A DNA stretch of 64,000 nucleotides from Margaritifera margaritifera (GCA_029931535.1 JAQPZY010001098.1:744001-808000), one strand, 5' to 3'; counted from the first letter of the stretch, positions 22,118 through 33,555 are shown. The notes: generated from the sequence alone by a model not told the origin. A program made the numbers and translations.

Positions 22118-22639
22118 CCATTTAACAATAACTCGATAGGATTGGTGAGCAGTCACTGAGGACTTTTTTGTACATGCTACAGGATACAATGCAGTCCAAT
22201 GAGCACTTAAGAGTTTATAGCGTCATGTGCCAAAGTACGTACGGTTGCTGGATAAAACTAAATGTATGTTTGAGGACTGTTTTGCACGCGTATCACCTGT
22301 AAATTCAGCTGCTAGCTTTCAAAATAAAAGTTTCCACAAATCAATTTTTAGTGACCTCCATCTCCTTCCTTGTCCAGTCAAAATTATACTATATGTCAGT
22401 TGAATGTGGGCATGGACTATAAAATCAATGTTTAACTTGAGAAGGATGGCCAAAGAGCAGATAAGATGAATTATTTGAAGCAAATCATTGTTCTTTTCTT
22501 GTTTATATCACGCATTTTGTTTTCAAAACTGCTGTTTTGTACGATTCATTCGATCACCCTACCCCCATCACTACGCACGGAGAGAAAGCGGATGGATCAC
22601 ATAATATCATCAATAAAAAAAATAAATCCTTATCGGGTA

Positions 22640-22835
22640 CGTTGCCCTCATTACATCGTGCCTGCCGGGTACACCTTTCTCCTATTACAGTCAACAATTC
22701 TCTTGAATCAGTTAACGCAGACAGTCCAATATTGTTGGGCACACTGTTCCATTTACATTGTACATGCTGGGTACACGATTCTCCTACTAGAGTTAACTTT
22801 TCTTGTATAAAGTTGAGAAAGACAGTCCAATAAGG
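22640..22835. repeat. Two-unit diverged tandem repeat (~110 bp)
   Basis: CGTGCCTGCCGGGTACAC...CTCCTATTACAGTCAAC...GACAGTCCAAT is followed by TGTACATGCTGGGTACAC...CTCCTACTAGAGTTAAC...GACAGTCCAAT. No coding meaning is evident. Confidence 0.7.
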
Positions 22836-23989
22836 AAGTGCTCTGTCGCAGCAAGAAATACAAACAGCCCCAACATACCTGGATCCGATATAGAAAAACT
22901 TGAAACTTAAAACGATACGACACAATTAAGAGTTGAAAAAAACTAGGTCTCAGTTCTACGTGAAATTAGGTGGAGATTGTTGATTTTGTTTTGGAGCATG
23001 TATTTATTTCAAGCTAAGACATAATATGCAACGTGATACGTACACCACCAGTATTGCTCATACACGGTTGATACACTGTAAGTATGTATGTATGTATGTA
23101 TCGCTGCGTTGACCTCGGTATTATTAAAATTTCACAAATTTTTGGACTTGCATCTAAAGAGTTACAGGATTTTAATTTATTTCACCGTCACCCTCCTTAT
23201 TTGCGTAAAAATCATGGAGACTAACCAGCTCTGATACTGCTATTTAAATTATTGATTTATGGTCTGGGTGTCTGCAAATGATCATTTCCGCGATGTGTTT
23301 TTACCTGCTTCTGCTATATCAAGAACCAGTATGACCGCGATCCTCATGTCCTCTCAGGTATGAAAAGATAAAATGATAACAGATCGCAATCTAAACTACC
23401 GTAGAAAAAAAGACATTATTGTGAAAGACTGCCTGATTTATGTTCTCTTTATTGTGAGGTGTTGAGGCATGAATCGTACCTTGACTAGTAGCTAATTTTT
23501 TAATTACGTCTTTCACTCCAAAAATCACTATTACCCATGTTCATAAGAAACTTAAACACTGCCTAGCATAAAGGTGGTGCGTTTAACTCTTACTTATCTA
23601 AGTGATGGCCATCTTGAAACTGAATTGTCTATTCTGGTCACACAGAAGGATAGTTTTTTTTTTTTTTTGGTCATACTATTCACGTATAGTTCTATTTATT
23701 TGAGAGAAAAAAAAAAAGATTGCTATTGCGTTATTTCGATACTTTGGAATCCAGCTGACAGAAGTTAGAAATTATTAATGGCATTGATTTGAAGGTCAAA
23801 TTTGTAAACGAGTTGGTTTGGCTAGAAAATGTAGTAGCATATGTTATACATGAACTGTGACTGACCAATCAGATGGGGCCTTCATTTACTAACTTCCCGT
23901 ATCAAACAAGGTGTGAAAAACCTAACACCTTTTGATCGATCTCTGTTGTACATAGAGTTGTAGGACAATTATCCCCTTCTACGGCCAAT

Positions 23990-24140
23990 TAAAATTGATA
24001 GGTAATCAATTAGGTATTGAGCTTCACATATCAATCAATGTGTCAGGAAGTAACTTAGGTCAAACAACCAATCGAATTCCAGTAAGGAGCAACTTTCCTC
24101 GATGGCAGCTAAGTTCGGACTGATCCTTGTGAAAATTTGC
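23990..24140. repeat. Dispersed repeat, copy 1 (copy 2 at 54465-54620)
   Basis: Both stretches carry CAATCA-TGTGTCAGG, TAGRYCAAAC-A, TAAGGARCAACTTT-TCGA and AAGTTCGGA in the same order and orientation. Identity is moderate and ends are not defined. Confidence 0.45.
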
Positions 24141-24804
24141 CCCCATTGACAGTGAGGTCTCTGCATTGAGCTGTTTATGTTTATATACTACCAGAACTCG
24201 TTAAAAATTATAACTCATTATGCGATCATCGCTATTAGTAGCTTGAGACAAAATGTCGGATAATTTTCATGTGCAACAAAGGTGACTATCTCAACATTAG
24301 GGAAGACTTTAAAGTCAGACACTTGTTGTGTGGAAATCGGTGAGGTGGAATTTCTCACAGTGTACATACGACAACAACCTAAAATCTTTCCGCCGCACAA
24401 AGTTGGCCAGATTCCAACGATCTGGTCTTGTCTTGAGTTTTGTAATCTGATAAACTGTAACCTAACCCAACCCACCCCCACCCTCTTTGTGTAGATTAAC
24501 ATCATGGTTGTCGTTGTTTTGTCAGATCTGACAAGTGATAGTCTGTAAATTGTGTTAACAGATGGAAGTGGTATACGTGATTCTTTGTCTATGGAAACAA
24601 TTTGTTTGAAAAGTTCAATCGCATGTGACACACAAGTAATTGATAATACGATAACCATTGACGAGATCAGAATGTTGTCTCGCGGTTTTCTCGTCGGCTT
24701 TGAGGACCCACAACAGAAAGCAATTTCTCATTTGTACATATTTTGTCTGTCATTTATCTATGTATTCGCCTTTATGTTCAAAATGATGACCGCAGAAGAA
24801 AATA

Positions 24805-24915
24805 GTAGTAGTGGTAGCAGCATCAGCAGTAGTAATAGTATCTCTACTACTGCTACTACTGTCACCAGCACCACTTCTACAGTGGTGCTGATGGCAGTAG
24901 TAGCAGTAGTACAGA
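24805..24915. repeat. Self-complementary AGT/ACT trinucleotide block
   Basis: AGTAGTAGTGGTAGCAGC-type repeats at 24807-24840 are followed by their complement (CTACTACTGCTACTACTGTC) at 24844-24863. AGTAGTAGCAGTAGTAC then appears again at 24895-24910. The two halves could form a long hairpin. Confidence 0.7.
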
Positions 24916-25977
24916 TTTGTTTTTCCTATCTATACCCATTTCAATGCATATAAACTTCATATGGCTCTAACATACCCCGAGTCCAATAAATATCGTCTTT
25001 TTAATCGAATGGACAAGCCAAATACAAGTGTACATTTAGCGAAATCAAAATGGAAATGGTAGTAATGTTGACTTTTGTCTTTAGTGCAACAAATTTAGAT
25101 TTTATTAGAGAAAGAGGAAGTATTAAATACATCATATGTTCGAAACTCTGCTTTTATTTGTGTCTGATGAAACAATGGTACCTATTGGTCAAAAGAATGA
25201 TAAATACTCAGTGAACTAGCCAACTGTGTCAAAATTTCAGTTGAAACATCAGCAATGTAATTCAATTTTTCCAGCCTTTGTTTTCAATGTTTATGACGGT
25301 AGCATAACTCGTGGAGATTTGCATTCATTTATAAATACAGGTTCACCATCAAAGAGTGTAAAATGATGCAGCCATTTGACCGGAATAATTCTAAACACGT
25401 TTTAGAGACAAAATCTAAATTCAGAAAAGTTTTGTCGTTTTCTATAAAAAAAAAAAATGAAATATCTTAGCAATGCTAATATTGAGATTTTTTTTAATTT
25501 TTTTTTTTTTTTTTTTTTTTTTTTAGATCAAACACTTTCTTTAGCATTAAAGGTTATAGAAAAGTTTTCCTTGACAGTTTTTGTTAAGTAATGATTGATT
25601 AAAAATTAGAATGTCATATCCAATTTGAATGTGTACATTGCTATTCCACCATTTTGGATATGGGGGGGGGGGGGGGGAATTTTGTAAATCAACAACCTCT
25701 GACTTTACTCCATCGTTCCTTTCTTTTTCATTCCCTTCATGTCTAAATCGCTTCATCAGCTTTGATAGCGCCCCACTGTATAGATACGCCATTTCAAAAT
25801 GTAGCAATTCTTTCCCATTTATGACAAGCTTTGTTTCAAAAATAGCACATACGAAAATATTACCTTGACTTGCAGAGGTCTACACCGAGCGAGACTTTGA
25901 TAAAGGTATATGCCACTGATTCTAATTTAAAATATGAGGCTTAGCGAATTTCTGAAAGTAGCTGATTGTTTGACAGG

Positions 25978-26755
25978 TGTTACGACTCTATGGTCTAAGA
26001 AAAATGTAACAGAAAGAAAGTGAAACCAACAAATCAAGTAAAAATCAACAAGCAATTTATTACTAGATAATTAAAATGAAAAATCAAAAAGTCACTTACA
26101 ATAATGTGTTTTGAAATCCTAATAATCCAATAAGAATGATTGTTCTAATCACAAGTCCTAAATATAGAATGTTCCGAATTCACGGCTGTGTCCTTGAATG
26201 TTATGATGTGCTAATGGTCTCCAAAGTCCTGATGTACTAGAAATCTTGATGTGCTGATGTCAAAATGAAGTATTCCAAAATATCTGAATAAGTTCACTTA
26301 AATTCCAAAATCATCCATTAAAAATCCAAAATCCAAAAGTTTATGAGCACTGTTATAATCCAATGAATATTTAAAATAATTCCTCTCTTAGAATTTGGAA
26401 TGAATTTTCACAACTGTAATAGCTCTTTACAAGACTGATGGTAATGTCAAAACTGAATAAATGTCCACCAAACATGATATATATAAAGATTGGTCACATG
26501 ACAGAATGTTCTAGATTGGTCACATGACAGAATGTTCTAGAATGTGTGTCATCTTAATGGAATTTTTACTTGTAAACAAAAATCAACCTTGACCTTCAAA
26601 TTGAGAAAACATATTGATCAAAACAACCTAATTCAAGGACACTAGTTATACATGTCTTTCCTAATAAACATAAAGATTTAAGCAAATATTAAAGTGAAGA
26701 AACATTTATAATTTCCTAAAATATTTATAATATTATATAAACATCATACATAACA
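25978..26755. mobile_element. Solo LTR, complete, with 4-bp target duplication
   Basis: The unit runs from TGTTACGACTC to ATACATAACA, giving the 5-bp inverted termini TGTTA/TAACA. CAGG flanks it directly at 25974-25977 and 26756-26759. Length 778 bp, TG...CA ends and a 4-bp duplication are what a Gypsy/Ty3-type LTR leaves after recombination. A TATA-like stretch lies near 26478-26486. A duplicated 28-bp block holds heat-shock-like motifs, and AATAAA-type signals exist on both strands (about 26672 plus, about 26058 minus). No internal region (gag, pol) adjoins it. Copies 1 and 3 at 3735 and 50363 share the left end. Confidence 0.88.
26502..26543. promoter_or_regulatory. Duplicated heat-shock-element-like motif in the solo LTR
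   Basis: AGATTGGTCACATGACAGAATGTTCTAG-type sequence occurs twice in tandem (28-bp period). The second copy gives AGAATGTTCTAGAAT at 26529-26543, three perfect alternating nGAAn pentamers. The first gives two. CACATG, an E-box-like hexamer, precedes each. Confidence 0.65.
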
Positions 26756-26874
26756 CAGGTTAGTCATCGTTCGTCACTAAAGATTTAGAATTACATTCGT
26801 ATATGCAACAGTTTGTATATATTTTTGTAGTTTGTTCCTACAACATATCTGTACGGGTAATATGGGTTTCGCGT

Positions 26875-27069
26875 CTGCTCGAGGTTGATTCGTTGGTTTT
26901 TAACAGCACATTTAAGACAGTTCGGGTTACATCATGCCGATGAAATGGGAGGTAAGTACCTTTCCCAAGGACACACAAAGGTAGTCAACTCGAGCTAGCC
27001 TGGGCGCGTGTTGAATCTGCGACCGCTGGATTATGAGTCTGACACTCGACCAATTGAGCTTCCGCGGCT
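26875..27069 (-). mobile_element. tRNA-Met-like SINE, degenerate
   Basis: On the minus strand GCCGCGGAAGCTCAATTGG (27068-27050) starts a tRNA-like head with the loop CTCATAA, which would be a CAU anticodon. GATTCAA lies where a B box is expected, near 27016. A body with CCTTGGGAAAGGTACTTACC and a GTTAAAAACCAACGAATC end follows. T- and anticodon-stem pairing is lost, so this is not a working tRNA. A related 3' body is at 45035-45125. Confidence 0.8.
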
Positions 27070-28160
27070 TTCCTCACGTCTGCTAGACAACCCCGCAGGT
27101 CGTTAGACTGGGACATGCACATACTGGGAACATACAGGGGTACGCATTGTACTCTTTATAGTCAATACATTCCAGCACCTCTAAAGTACATACAAGGTAT
27201 GTTTACATTGATTGCATGTCCGCAATTAGTGTCGGTTGATATGGCAATATTGATGTTGTATTATTTCAGACAGAAACAAGAAATACAGAAAAATGAGCGA
27301 CACCTATCGGCAACAATCAGTTGTACAGACCCTTACCGGACTCTCGTTCGGCATAGAACCTGGAATCACTTGAGAGTTTGTTTGTACGAGACTACCGAAA
27401 ATAGTACAACTTTGCGAGCTGCGCATAGATTTATCTATACACCCTTCAAACGACGACGACTATTCCAATTTCTTTGCCAAACTATCCGGATATATAACTA
27501 GTTATTATATATTTTTTTAGCTTTCATTACATTCGCACTTTTATGGATATATTGTTGATTTGTCACGTCCGTACGTTCGTCTGTCAGTCCATCCTGCGTC
27601 CATACGTCAATCCGTCCGTCACTTTACCTTCTAACCTGAACTCCATCTACAGCAACTGAGAGAAGATGATATTATTTGATCTGATGCTTCACAAGGACAA
27701 GTACATGATAAAGTTTTCGGATCCTGCATGCAGCCCAGTGGGGAGAAGTGGGACCGTGGGCCAAGGTTACAATTTCTATAGATAATATCGACTCAAAGTA
27801 AAAAAGTAAATGAGGATATTTGTGAAGACCTTCATCTCTAGTTTGAATGAATGAATATGATCTGAGTTGAAATCAATTAGTCACGACTTCGAACATTTTC
27901 AAACAATACTTCGAATTAGACATAGTCATGTAAACTTTTTGTAATTTCAACGCTTTCTTTTGTGTTTATTTTTGTCTTGTCTCTTTTTAGTGTTTGCCTT
28001 TGACAAAGATTCAATGAGAATCGAAAGCGCTTGGGCTAGCTGAAAACCAGTTTTGCACTGTTCGTTGTCAGTTTGTTGCATTTATCTTAATCAATCCCTG
28101 ACACATGCAATCCTCTGCTGGATCCAGTACACTTGAAAGAACTGTTGTTCGCCATATGAT
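27070..28160. other. No supported gene
   Basis: A plus frame at 27115-27501 (128 residues) is open but looks random. CGTCCGT-type repeats at 27566-27625 match other CCGTCCGT patches at 2245, 46510 and 47885. A ribozyme-like remnant at 27995-28035 is discussed as an observation. Confidence 0.45.
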
Positions 28161-28170
28161 TTGTATTCTT

Positions 28171-28174
<4 letters not shown>

Positions 28175-28265
<91 letters not shown>

Positions 28266-28266
28266 T
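28175..28266. repeat. (AT)n microsatellite
   Basis: About 45 AT units with one interruption. The open frames read from it (IYIYIY) are artefacts. Confidence 0.95.
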
Positions 28267-28489
28267 GCAACTTGGACCGGTTTTCAACTCAATATTTTAC
28301 AAGAGAACTTGAACCCATGTGATTCTTCATGTTGACTTTCATTAGTAAATCTCAGACTCCCATTTCTTAGTTAAAAATACAACTAGTTTGAGCAGCGCTT
28401 TGATTTGATTTTAGGTGTAATTTGTTATATCAAAAAATCTGTCAATAGATGATTTACCCAAGTGACCCAGTTGCGAGTAGCATAAATCC

Positions 28490-28545
28490 ATTTCTGCCGG
28501 TTCGCGCATAATGCGCAGGCAGATTAGGGTCTAAGCTGTTCTTTC
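28490..28545. mobile_element. Single-hairpin fragment of the twin-hairpin family
   Basis: TTCTGCCGGTTCGCGCATAA, TGCGCAGGCAG and ATTAGGGTCTAAGCTGTTC are one decayed hairpin without terminal repeats, 40 bp left of full copy C. Confidence 0.7.
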
Positions 28546-28584
28546 TGCTGAAAGAGGCATTCCCTTCCAAGGTCTATTTGAAAC

Positions 28585-28807
28585 TACCGTATATATACTC
28601 GCGTATAATCTGACACCAACTGCAAACTTCATATACCCAGATCTGACGTCGAATAATGCGCCGGCAGATCTGGGTCTATGCAGTTTGTAAGGACTAATCA
28701 GTAGAACAAACAACATAGACCCTGATCTGCCGGCGCATTATGCGACGACATATCAGGGTCTATGTTGTTTGCATTTTGACCCTAATTATACGCGAGTATA
28801 TACGGTA
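28585..28807 (+). mobile_element. Twin-hairpin MITE, copy C
   Basis: TA, then CCGTATATATACTCGCGTAT, ends in ATACGCGAGTATATACGG plus TA. The termini are nearly perfect inverted repeats of about 20 bp. The CTGCATA-type hairpin comes first, then the AACAACATA-type. The centres CATAATG and CATTATG are intact. It is one of the best-preserved copies. Confidence 0.93.
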
Positions 28808-29414
28808 ATGTGACGATCATGTTCTTTGTAGCTTATAAATACTTAGAGTGATATCTTACTGCCAAAATTCACCTGGATCGTCCAGTTCGGTTTATTTAAC
28901 TTTTGTTGTGGACTAAAAATAATATTGATTATACACACAGTGACATACAGATTTTAAATCAGAGAGTCGTTTTCCTCAGATTGTAAACATGCAGTGTATT
29001 GAGGTGCTTGTTCTTGGCTTTTGGTTGAGTCTATTATACTTTCTGTAGTAGAAATGGTTTTAGGTCGGGCTCAAATCGTCAGATATCGAAACACTAGGAC
29101 AGTGAGAGCACGTTAATTACACGTTTGTTTTTTTTTTTTTGGCCAACCCTCATGTGAATTCTGGGTGGACTGTCCAAACTTGCATGTGCCATACTGACCT
29201 TTTCGCCGGTTCGATTACGCGCGTTACGAGCAACGCGCTGGAAATCACCCTGACCCATTGACATGTCTTGTCTGCCCGACGCTGCGGGCCCCTTTTCTGT
29301 TTCCCCCTTTTTCTTAAAATTGGTTTTAATTTTTTGCTTTTTTTTCGTTTTTGTTTCGTTATTCTTGATTGGAGGAGCTACAAAAATCATGTCATGCCAT
29401 TAGCTCAACTCTTG

Positions 29415-29417
<3 letters not shown>
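28808..29417. other. No supported gene
   Basis: Minus frame 29094-29390 is Lys-rich from T runs and not convincing. T runs lie at 29128 and 29330. Confidence 0.45.
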
Positions 29418-29461
<44 letters not shown>

Positions 29462-29570
29462 TTTTGCATGAAGGAATACAGCCTTAAGATTTAAAATGAA
29501 CATCGTGGACTCTGATCTGTCGGCGCAATATGCGACCGCAGATCTACGTCTGTACCGTTGGCAGTCGGAT
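29418..29570. repeat. (TG)n-(T)n microsatellite and a MITE hairpin fragment
   Basis: (TG)12 followed by about 22 T lies at 29420-29465. At 29495-29560, ATCGTGGACTCTGATCTGTC, GGCGCAATATGCG and ACCGCAGATCTACGTCTG form one decayed hairpin of the twin-hairpin family. Confidence 0.75.
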
Positions 29571-29889
29571 GTGCCTTATGCACCGACATGTACGATACTC
29601 ATATTCATATACGATGTAGGAACAAACCTGGGAGGCAATATTTCTGTTGTAAAGAAGTACAGTATATTGATAAAATCAGTCGATCAATAAAGCAATTCTA
29701 TTCGTATTTATAATAGACCAAACAAAAACCTCACACAGAGTAGAACCCGCTTATAACGAAATAACAAAGACCAGTGAATTATGTTGTTTTTTGTATTTGT
29801 TAAAACATATATTGAGCAGAAACAAGCAAAAATATATAATTTACTCATTTCGACTTAAATTAATATATCGCCTTGTAAAATCGCAAAAT
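29571..29889. other. No gene seen
   Basis: AT-rich with no motif. Confidence 0.5.
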
Positions 29890-30740
29890 ATATGTTCGTT
29901 GTAAAAAGAGTTTCCATTATATGTTATCACTAACGATGGATGACTTTCTTCATACGTCTCTATTATATGTTATCACTAACGATGGATGACTTTCTTCATA
30001 CGTCTCTATTATATGTTATCACTAACGATGGATGACTTTCTTCATACGTCTCTATTATATGTTAGCCCTAACGATGGATGACTTTCTTCATAAGTTTCCA
30101 TAACATGTTATCACTAACGATGGATGACTGTTTTGATAAGTTTCCATAATTTGATATCACTAACGATGAATGACTTTCTTGATAAGTTTCCATTATATGT
30201 TAGCACTAACGATGGATGACTTTCTTGATTTGTTTCCATTATATTTTATTACTAACGATGGATTACTTTATTGATAAGTTTCCATTATAGGTTATCACTA
30301 ACGATGGATGACTTTCTTGATAAGTTTCCATTATAAGTTATCACTAACGATAGATGATCTTATTCATAAGTTTCCATTATATGTTATCACTAACGATGGA
30401 TGACTTTATTCATAAGTTTCCATTATATGTTATCACTAACGATGGATGACTTTATTCATAAGTTTCCATTATATGTTATCACTAACGATGGATGACCTTA
30501 TTCATAAGTTTCCATTATGTTATCACTAACGATGGATGACTTGATTGATAAGTTTCCATTATATGTCATCACTAACGAGGGATAACTTTATTCATAAGTT
30601 TCCATTATATGTCATCACTAACGATTGATGACTTTATTCATAAGTTTCCATTATAAGTCATCACTAACGATGGATAACTTTATTCATAAGTTTCCATTAT
30701 ATGTCATCACTAACGATTGATGACTTTCTTTATAAGTTTT
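29890..30740. repeat. 46-bp minisatellite, ~18 units
   Basis: The unit is a TTTCCATTATATGTTATCAC phrase followed by TAACGATGGATGACTTTCTT and CATAAG. The measured period is 46 bp (CATACG at 29951 and 29997). The first three units carry CGTCTCTATT instead of AGTTTCCATT, and later units show TCATCAC and TTATTCATAA variants, so local homogenisation is visible. There is no open frame. Confidence 0.95.
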
Positions 30741-30882
30741 CTTCAATATAAATATCATCGGTACCTTTATTTTCCTCAGTAAAGATAAACACAGCCCCTA
30801 GAATAGATGCGTGGGCAAAACTCAGTACACGTATTCTGATCTTCCTAATTAAACTATGGAAATCGACACGCCCTACCCATTA

Positions 30883-31118
30883 GAACCGACAATTTAATAT
30901 TCGGTTGAGGGGGGTGGGGGGTGGTGAGCTCTGGGATTTCTTTACAACAAAATTTCCGGCACCAAAAGCTTCGAAAACATTCTCTTGCTCTGATTTGTAG
31001 GAAAAACTTATTATATCCATCATTTTAGATGAAAAAAGTATCTTCAAATAAAACTAAAAACAATATCCTGGTGGGAAAGAATCTCTCCCCTCCCCAAGAA
31101 AATTAAATAGTCCGTCCC
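30883..31118. mobile_element. TIR element with G-rich ends, copy 2
   Basis: The left CCGACAATTTAATATTCGG plus G-rich tract and the right C-rich tract plus GAAAATTAAATAGTCCGTCC are inverted. The interior CTTGCTCTGATTTGTAGG matches copy 1 at 6473-6724 in the same orientation. Confidence 0.65.
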
Positions 31119-32109
31119 TTATACATTACTACTCTGCCATATGTGTTTACGTTACTTCCTCTGCCCCCATTCAGATCATCACCCCTTACCACTCAGTTCC
31201 GTGCTGGCTCTCTTGTCATGTTGGGTGAACATTTTTAAATCAAACCAGGTGATGTTATTTTTCTCTCGTCTGCATGTGCTGACAGGAAGTAAATCTATCC
31301 ATCACAAAAAAAAAGAACTTCTAAACGGTTGTTCAGTCGGTAAAACCATGTAATCGCTCATATTGATCTGCATTAATAAAATATCGAATTCTCATCCTTA
31401 GGGAATTAAGGCAAATGGTTATATCGCATTAGAATATCGTATCAAAATTGATATGTCAAAAGAATGGTTTTTCATTATAGGGACCTGAATATTGTGTGGA
31501 AGTAAGGTCAACAGCAATCATTCTTGCACCAATGAAAACAACCAATACCAAAACTGCTGTGTCCACACGGCTACTGGCAACGTAAAATATATGATTATAC
31601 AAGGGGGTCGGATATAATGCTTTTATTTTCTTTTTTCAACGCGACAAAAACAAGAACACACACACAAAGAGGCAACTGAATTTGATTGATGGATCTTCTA
31701 TACTTTTACACTCTTTGGCGCTTCTGTCACGTGCAAAAAGTTCAATTAATCGGTGAGGGTTTATTATCGCGCGCCTTAAGCCAGCGCATCAGGTGATGTT
31801 GAATGAATTCTATCTCAATTTCATTTCTTCCCGAAAAGTTAATTTAAACAACTTCTAGGACCGATACCCGTGACTAATCCATATGATGCGCTACATTAAC
31901 ACTTGAACCAAATATAGACACATGCATTGAGCGGCATCCACTGGAGCTTTCATCTACTTTGTTACCCCTATTTTTTCTATTTTTTTCAATCCTTGGGTCA
32001 AAGGTTGAAAATCAAATTTGAAGGGTCATGGCTCAGTTCAGAATCTGACGCCATAATGTTTCTTGCTAGCATCTGAAGTATAATCCGTGGTAAAGCATAC
32101 ACCTTTACT
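31119..32109. other. No gene seen
   Basis: Mixed sequence without a recognisable frame or shared repeat. Confidence 0.5.
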
Positions 32110-32940
32110 TATTACCGCCGGTAGTAGTTGGAAGCAAACATGGACACCAACGGTCCTGTATGGTCACAAGGGGAATTAACATTACAGCGGTCATCTTGAA
32201 AGTATGGCACTATGGGTACTATGAGAATTTAACATTAGTTCATAGGTTTAACATTATGGGCAGGTATGGGCACAAGGGGAATGGTAATATTGAAAATGTA
32301 TATAGGTTGAACATGATGGGGCGTTATGGGCACAGGAAGAAATGGTAATGTGATAATGTTCATAAGATGAACACGGTGGTACCGTCTGGGGACAAAGGGA
32401 AATTGAACATGATGTTGGATACAGACCAAAACTCGGACATACTGGCCAATACACAATCTTACCGACCAGCAGCCACATCCACTGACCAACATCCAAATCT
32501 ACTAACCACACTTACTGACCAGCAACCACATATACTGACCAACACCTACACTTACTAACCAGCACGCACACCTACAAACAGAGATGTAAGGGTAGGATGT
32601 AAAGTAAGGGGGTATATAGAAACCACACCCCTACAAACAAAACTAAAACCCTACAACCTTATAACCCTACAATCCCATACAACCCCTATAAATGAAACTA
32701 AAAGAAAACCCACAACCCCTATCAGCCTATATAGCCAAAGTGGAGTGTAAGGGGAAAAAGGGTAGGAGCATTCACACAAACATACCATTATTCACTCACA
32801 CTTATATACTATCACACATGGAAAAGACAGAAGAGTGTGGAGGGTGAATTAAGTTTTGCATTGAAGATAAAACAATAGACAAAATACACAGACAAACATA
32901 GACATAAAATACATAATATCTGGCAAAGATTGAATAGTAT
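32110..32940. repeat. Tandem repeats flanking the Polinton remnant, copy 2
   Basis: About four 60-75-bp units at 32155-32420 share ATGGGCACAAGGGGAA, TAACATTA and TTCATAGGTT/ATATAGGTTGAACATGATGG, similar to 7440-7740. At 32455-32575 a short-unit array (ACTGACCAGCAACCACAT, ACTAACCA) follows. Then come CCTACAACC-rich and AT-rich sequence. The arrangement matches the copy near 8 kb. Confidence 0.55.
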
Positions 32941-33290
32941 CTCTGTTTCTGAGAGTTTGGGTGACCCTGAAAAGGGCGGTTGAGTTTAGCTCTGAGAAGT
33001 GCCTTTTGTCTTAAAGAGGGTTAGTGGCCGAACATCCTGAGTCGAGCTCACTGTTGAATGTGTGACTTCACTTCTCGCTCCATCCACTTTTCTTCATCCA
33101 ACGCCTTCTTTCTGCCTCTATTTCATCTTCTATCATTGACATCACCAGCTGTTTAGCCATTTTAAAATGAATGCAGTTCCAACTCTTTCACCTGGTCCTG
33201 GAGGTGCTATACATACTACAAGTGAACAAAGGTCTCACTTAGTTCTCTGCTCATATTCCTGCTAATTTTTCTTCGTGGACGAGTCGACGA
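32941..33290 (-). pseudogene. Charged coiled-coil protein remnant in the Polinton locus (copy 2)
   Basis: The minus strand carries, in broken frames, LQDQVKELEL near 33215, MAKQLVMSMIEDEIEAERRR near 33160-33100, a charged segment with EKWMEREVKSHIQQ and the C-terminal RPFSGSP at the stem-loop. These match the 7953-8655 remnant segment by segment. Frameshifts occur near 33180 and 33110. Function unknown. It lies on the same strand as, and downstream of, the capsid gene. Confidence 0.5.
32950..32977 (-). terminator. Histone-type 3' stem-loop, SL2
   Basis: GCCCTTTTCAGGGT (minus, 32977-32964) is followed by CACCCA and an A/G-rich stretch (CTCAGAAACAGAG). Core and flank are the same as SL1, with weaker agreement to a histone downstream element. 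Confidence 0.4.
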
Positions 33291-33333
33291 TGAACGGCAA
33301 GACTGACGATCTTCATATGATCTAAGCACGTAA

Positions 33334-33555
33334 ATGAAAACATCCCCTAATTCCTTACGCGGACGTAAAAGAAAGTATTCCCTTACAAAAAATCAAAGTA
33401 AAAAGATCGAAAGAGAGAAAATTAAAGAGCATGTAAAAGAACTTTTAAAAAAAATCACAAAAGCAGCCAACACGATTTTTCAAGATCAATGTTTTGTATT
33501 TAGTAAGCCGCGCTTCACTAACTCAATACAACAAAGGGTGCAGAGTGACGATTAG
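33334..33555 (+). CDS. Short basic open frame, unidentified
   Basis: This 73-residue plus-strand frame is Lys/Arg-rich, with RGRKRKYSLTK near the start and KKIEREKIKEHVKELLKK as a likely amphipathic helix. Composition suits a nucleic-acid-binding protein. It lies inside the Polinton-derived segment but on the opposite strand to the capsid gene. The A-rich sequence could equally produce such a frame by chance. Confidence 0.3.
   Translation: MKTSPNSLRGRKRKYSLTKNQSKKIEREKIKEHVKELLKKITKAANTIFQDQCFVFSKPRFTNSIQQRVQSDD

Larger units (their letters stand above)
22836..25977. other. No supported gene; several simple repeats
   Basis: Contains (TATG)n at 23083-23100, T and A runs near 23650 and 23710, an AGT/ACT trinucleotide block at 24805-24915, a 24-T tract near 25500-25525 and a G run at 25662-25677. 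A minus frame at 24218-24658 (146 residues) lacks any recognisable motif. The part 23990-24140 is related to 54465-54620. Confidence 0.45.

Noticed and set aside
24218..24658. 146-residue minus-strand open frame
   Set aside because: Irregular composition, no motif, no neighbouring gene signals; likely chance.
27003..27068. Functional tRNA-Met gene
   Set aside because: Anticodon-stem, T-stem and acceptor pairing are lost and a SINE body is attached.
27115..27501. 128-residue plus-strand open frame
   Set aside because: No motif or compositional support; overlaps unremarkable DNA.
28087..28335. IY-repeat frames
   Set aside because: Produced by the (AT)n microsatellite.
29890..30740. CRISPR-like regular repeat array (also 38345-38790, 42425-43200)
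   Set aside because: Units are contiguous with no unique spacers and the context is eukaryotic. They are minisatellites.
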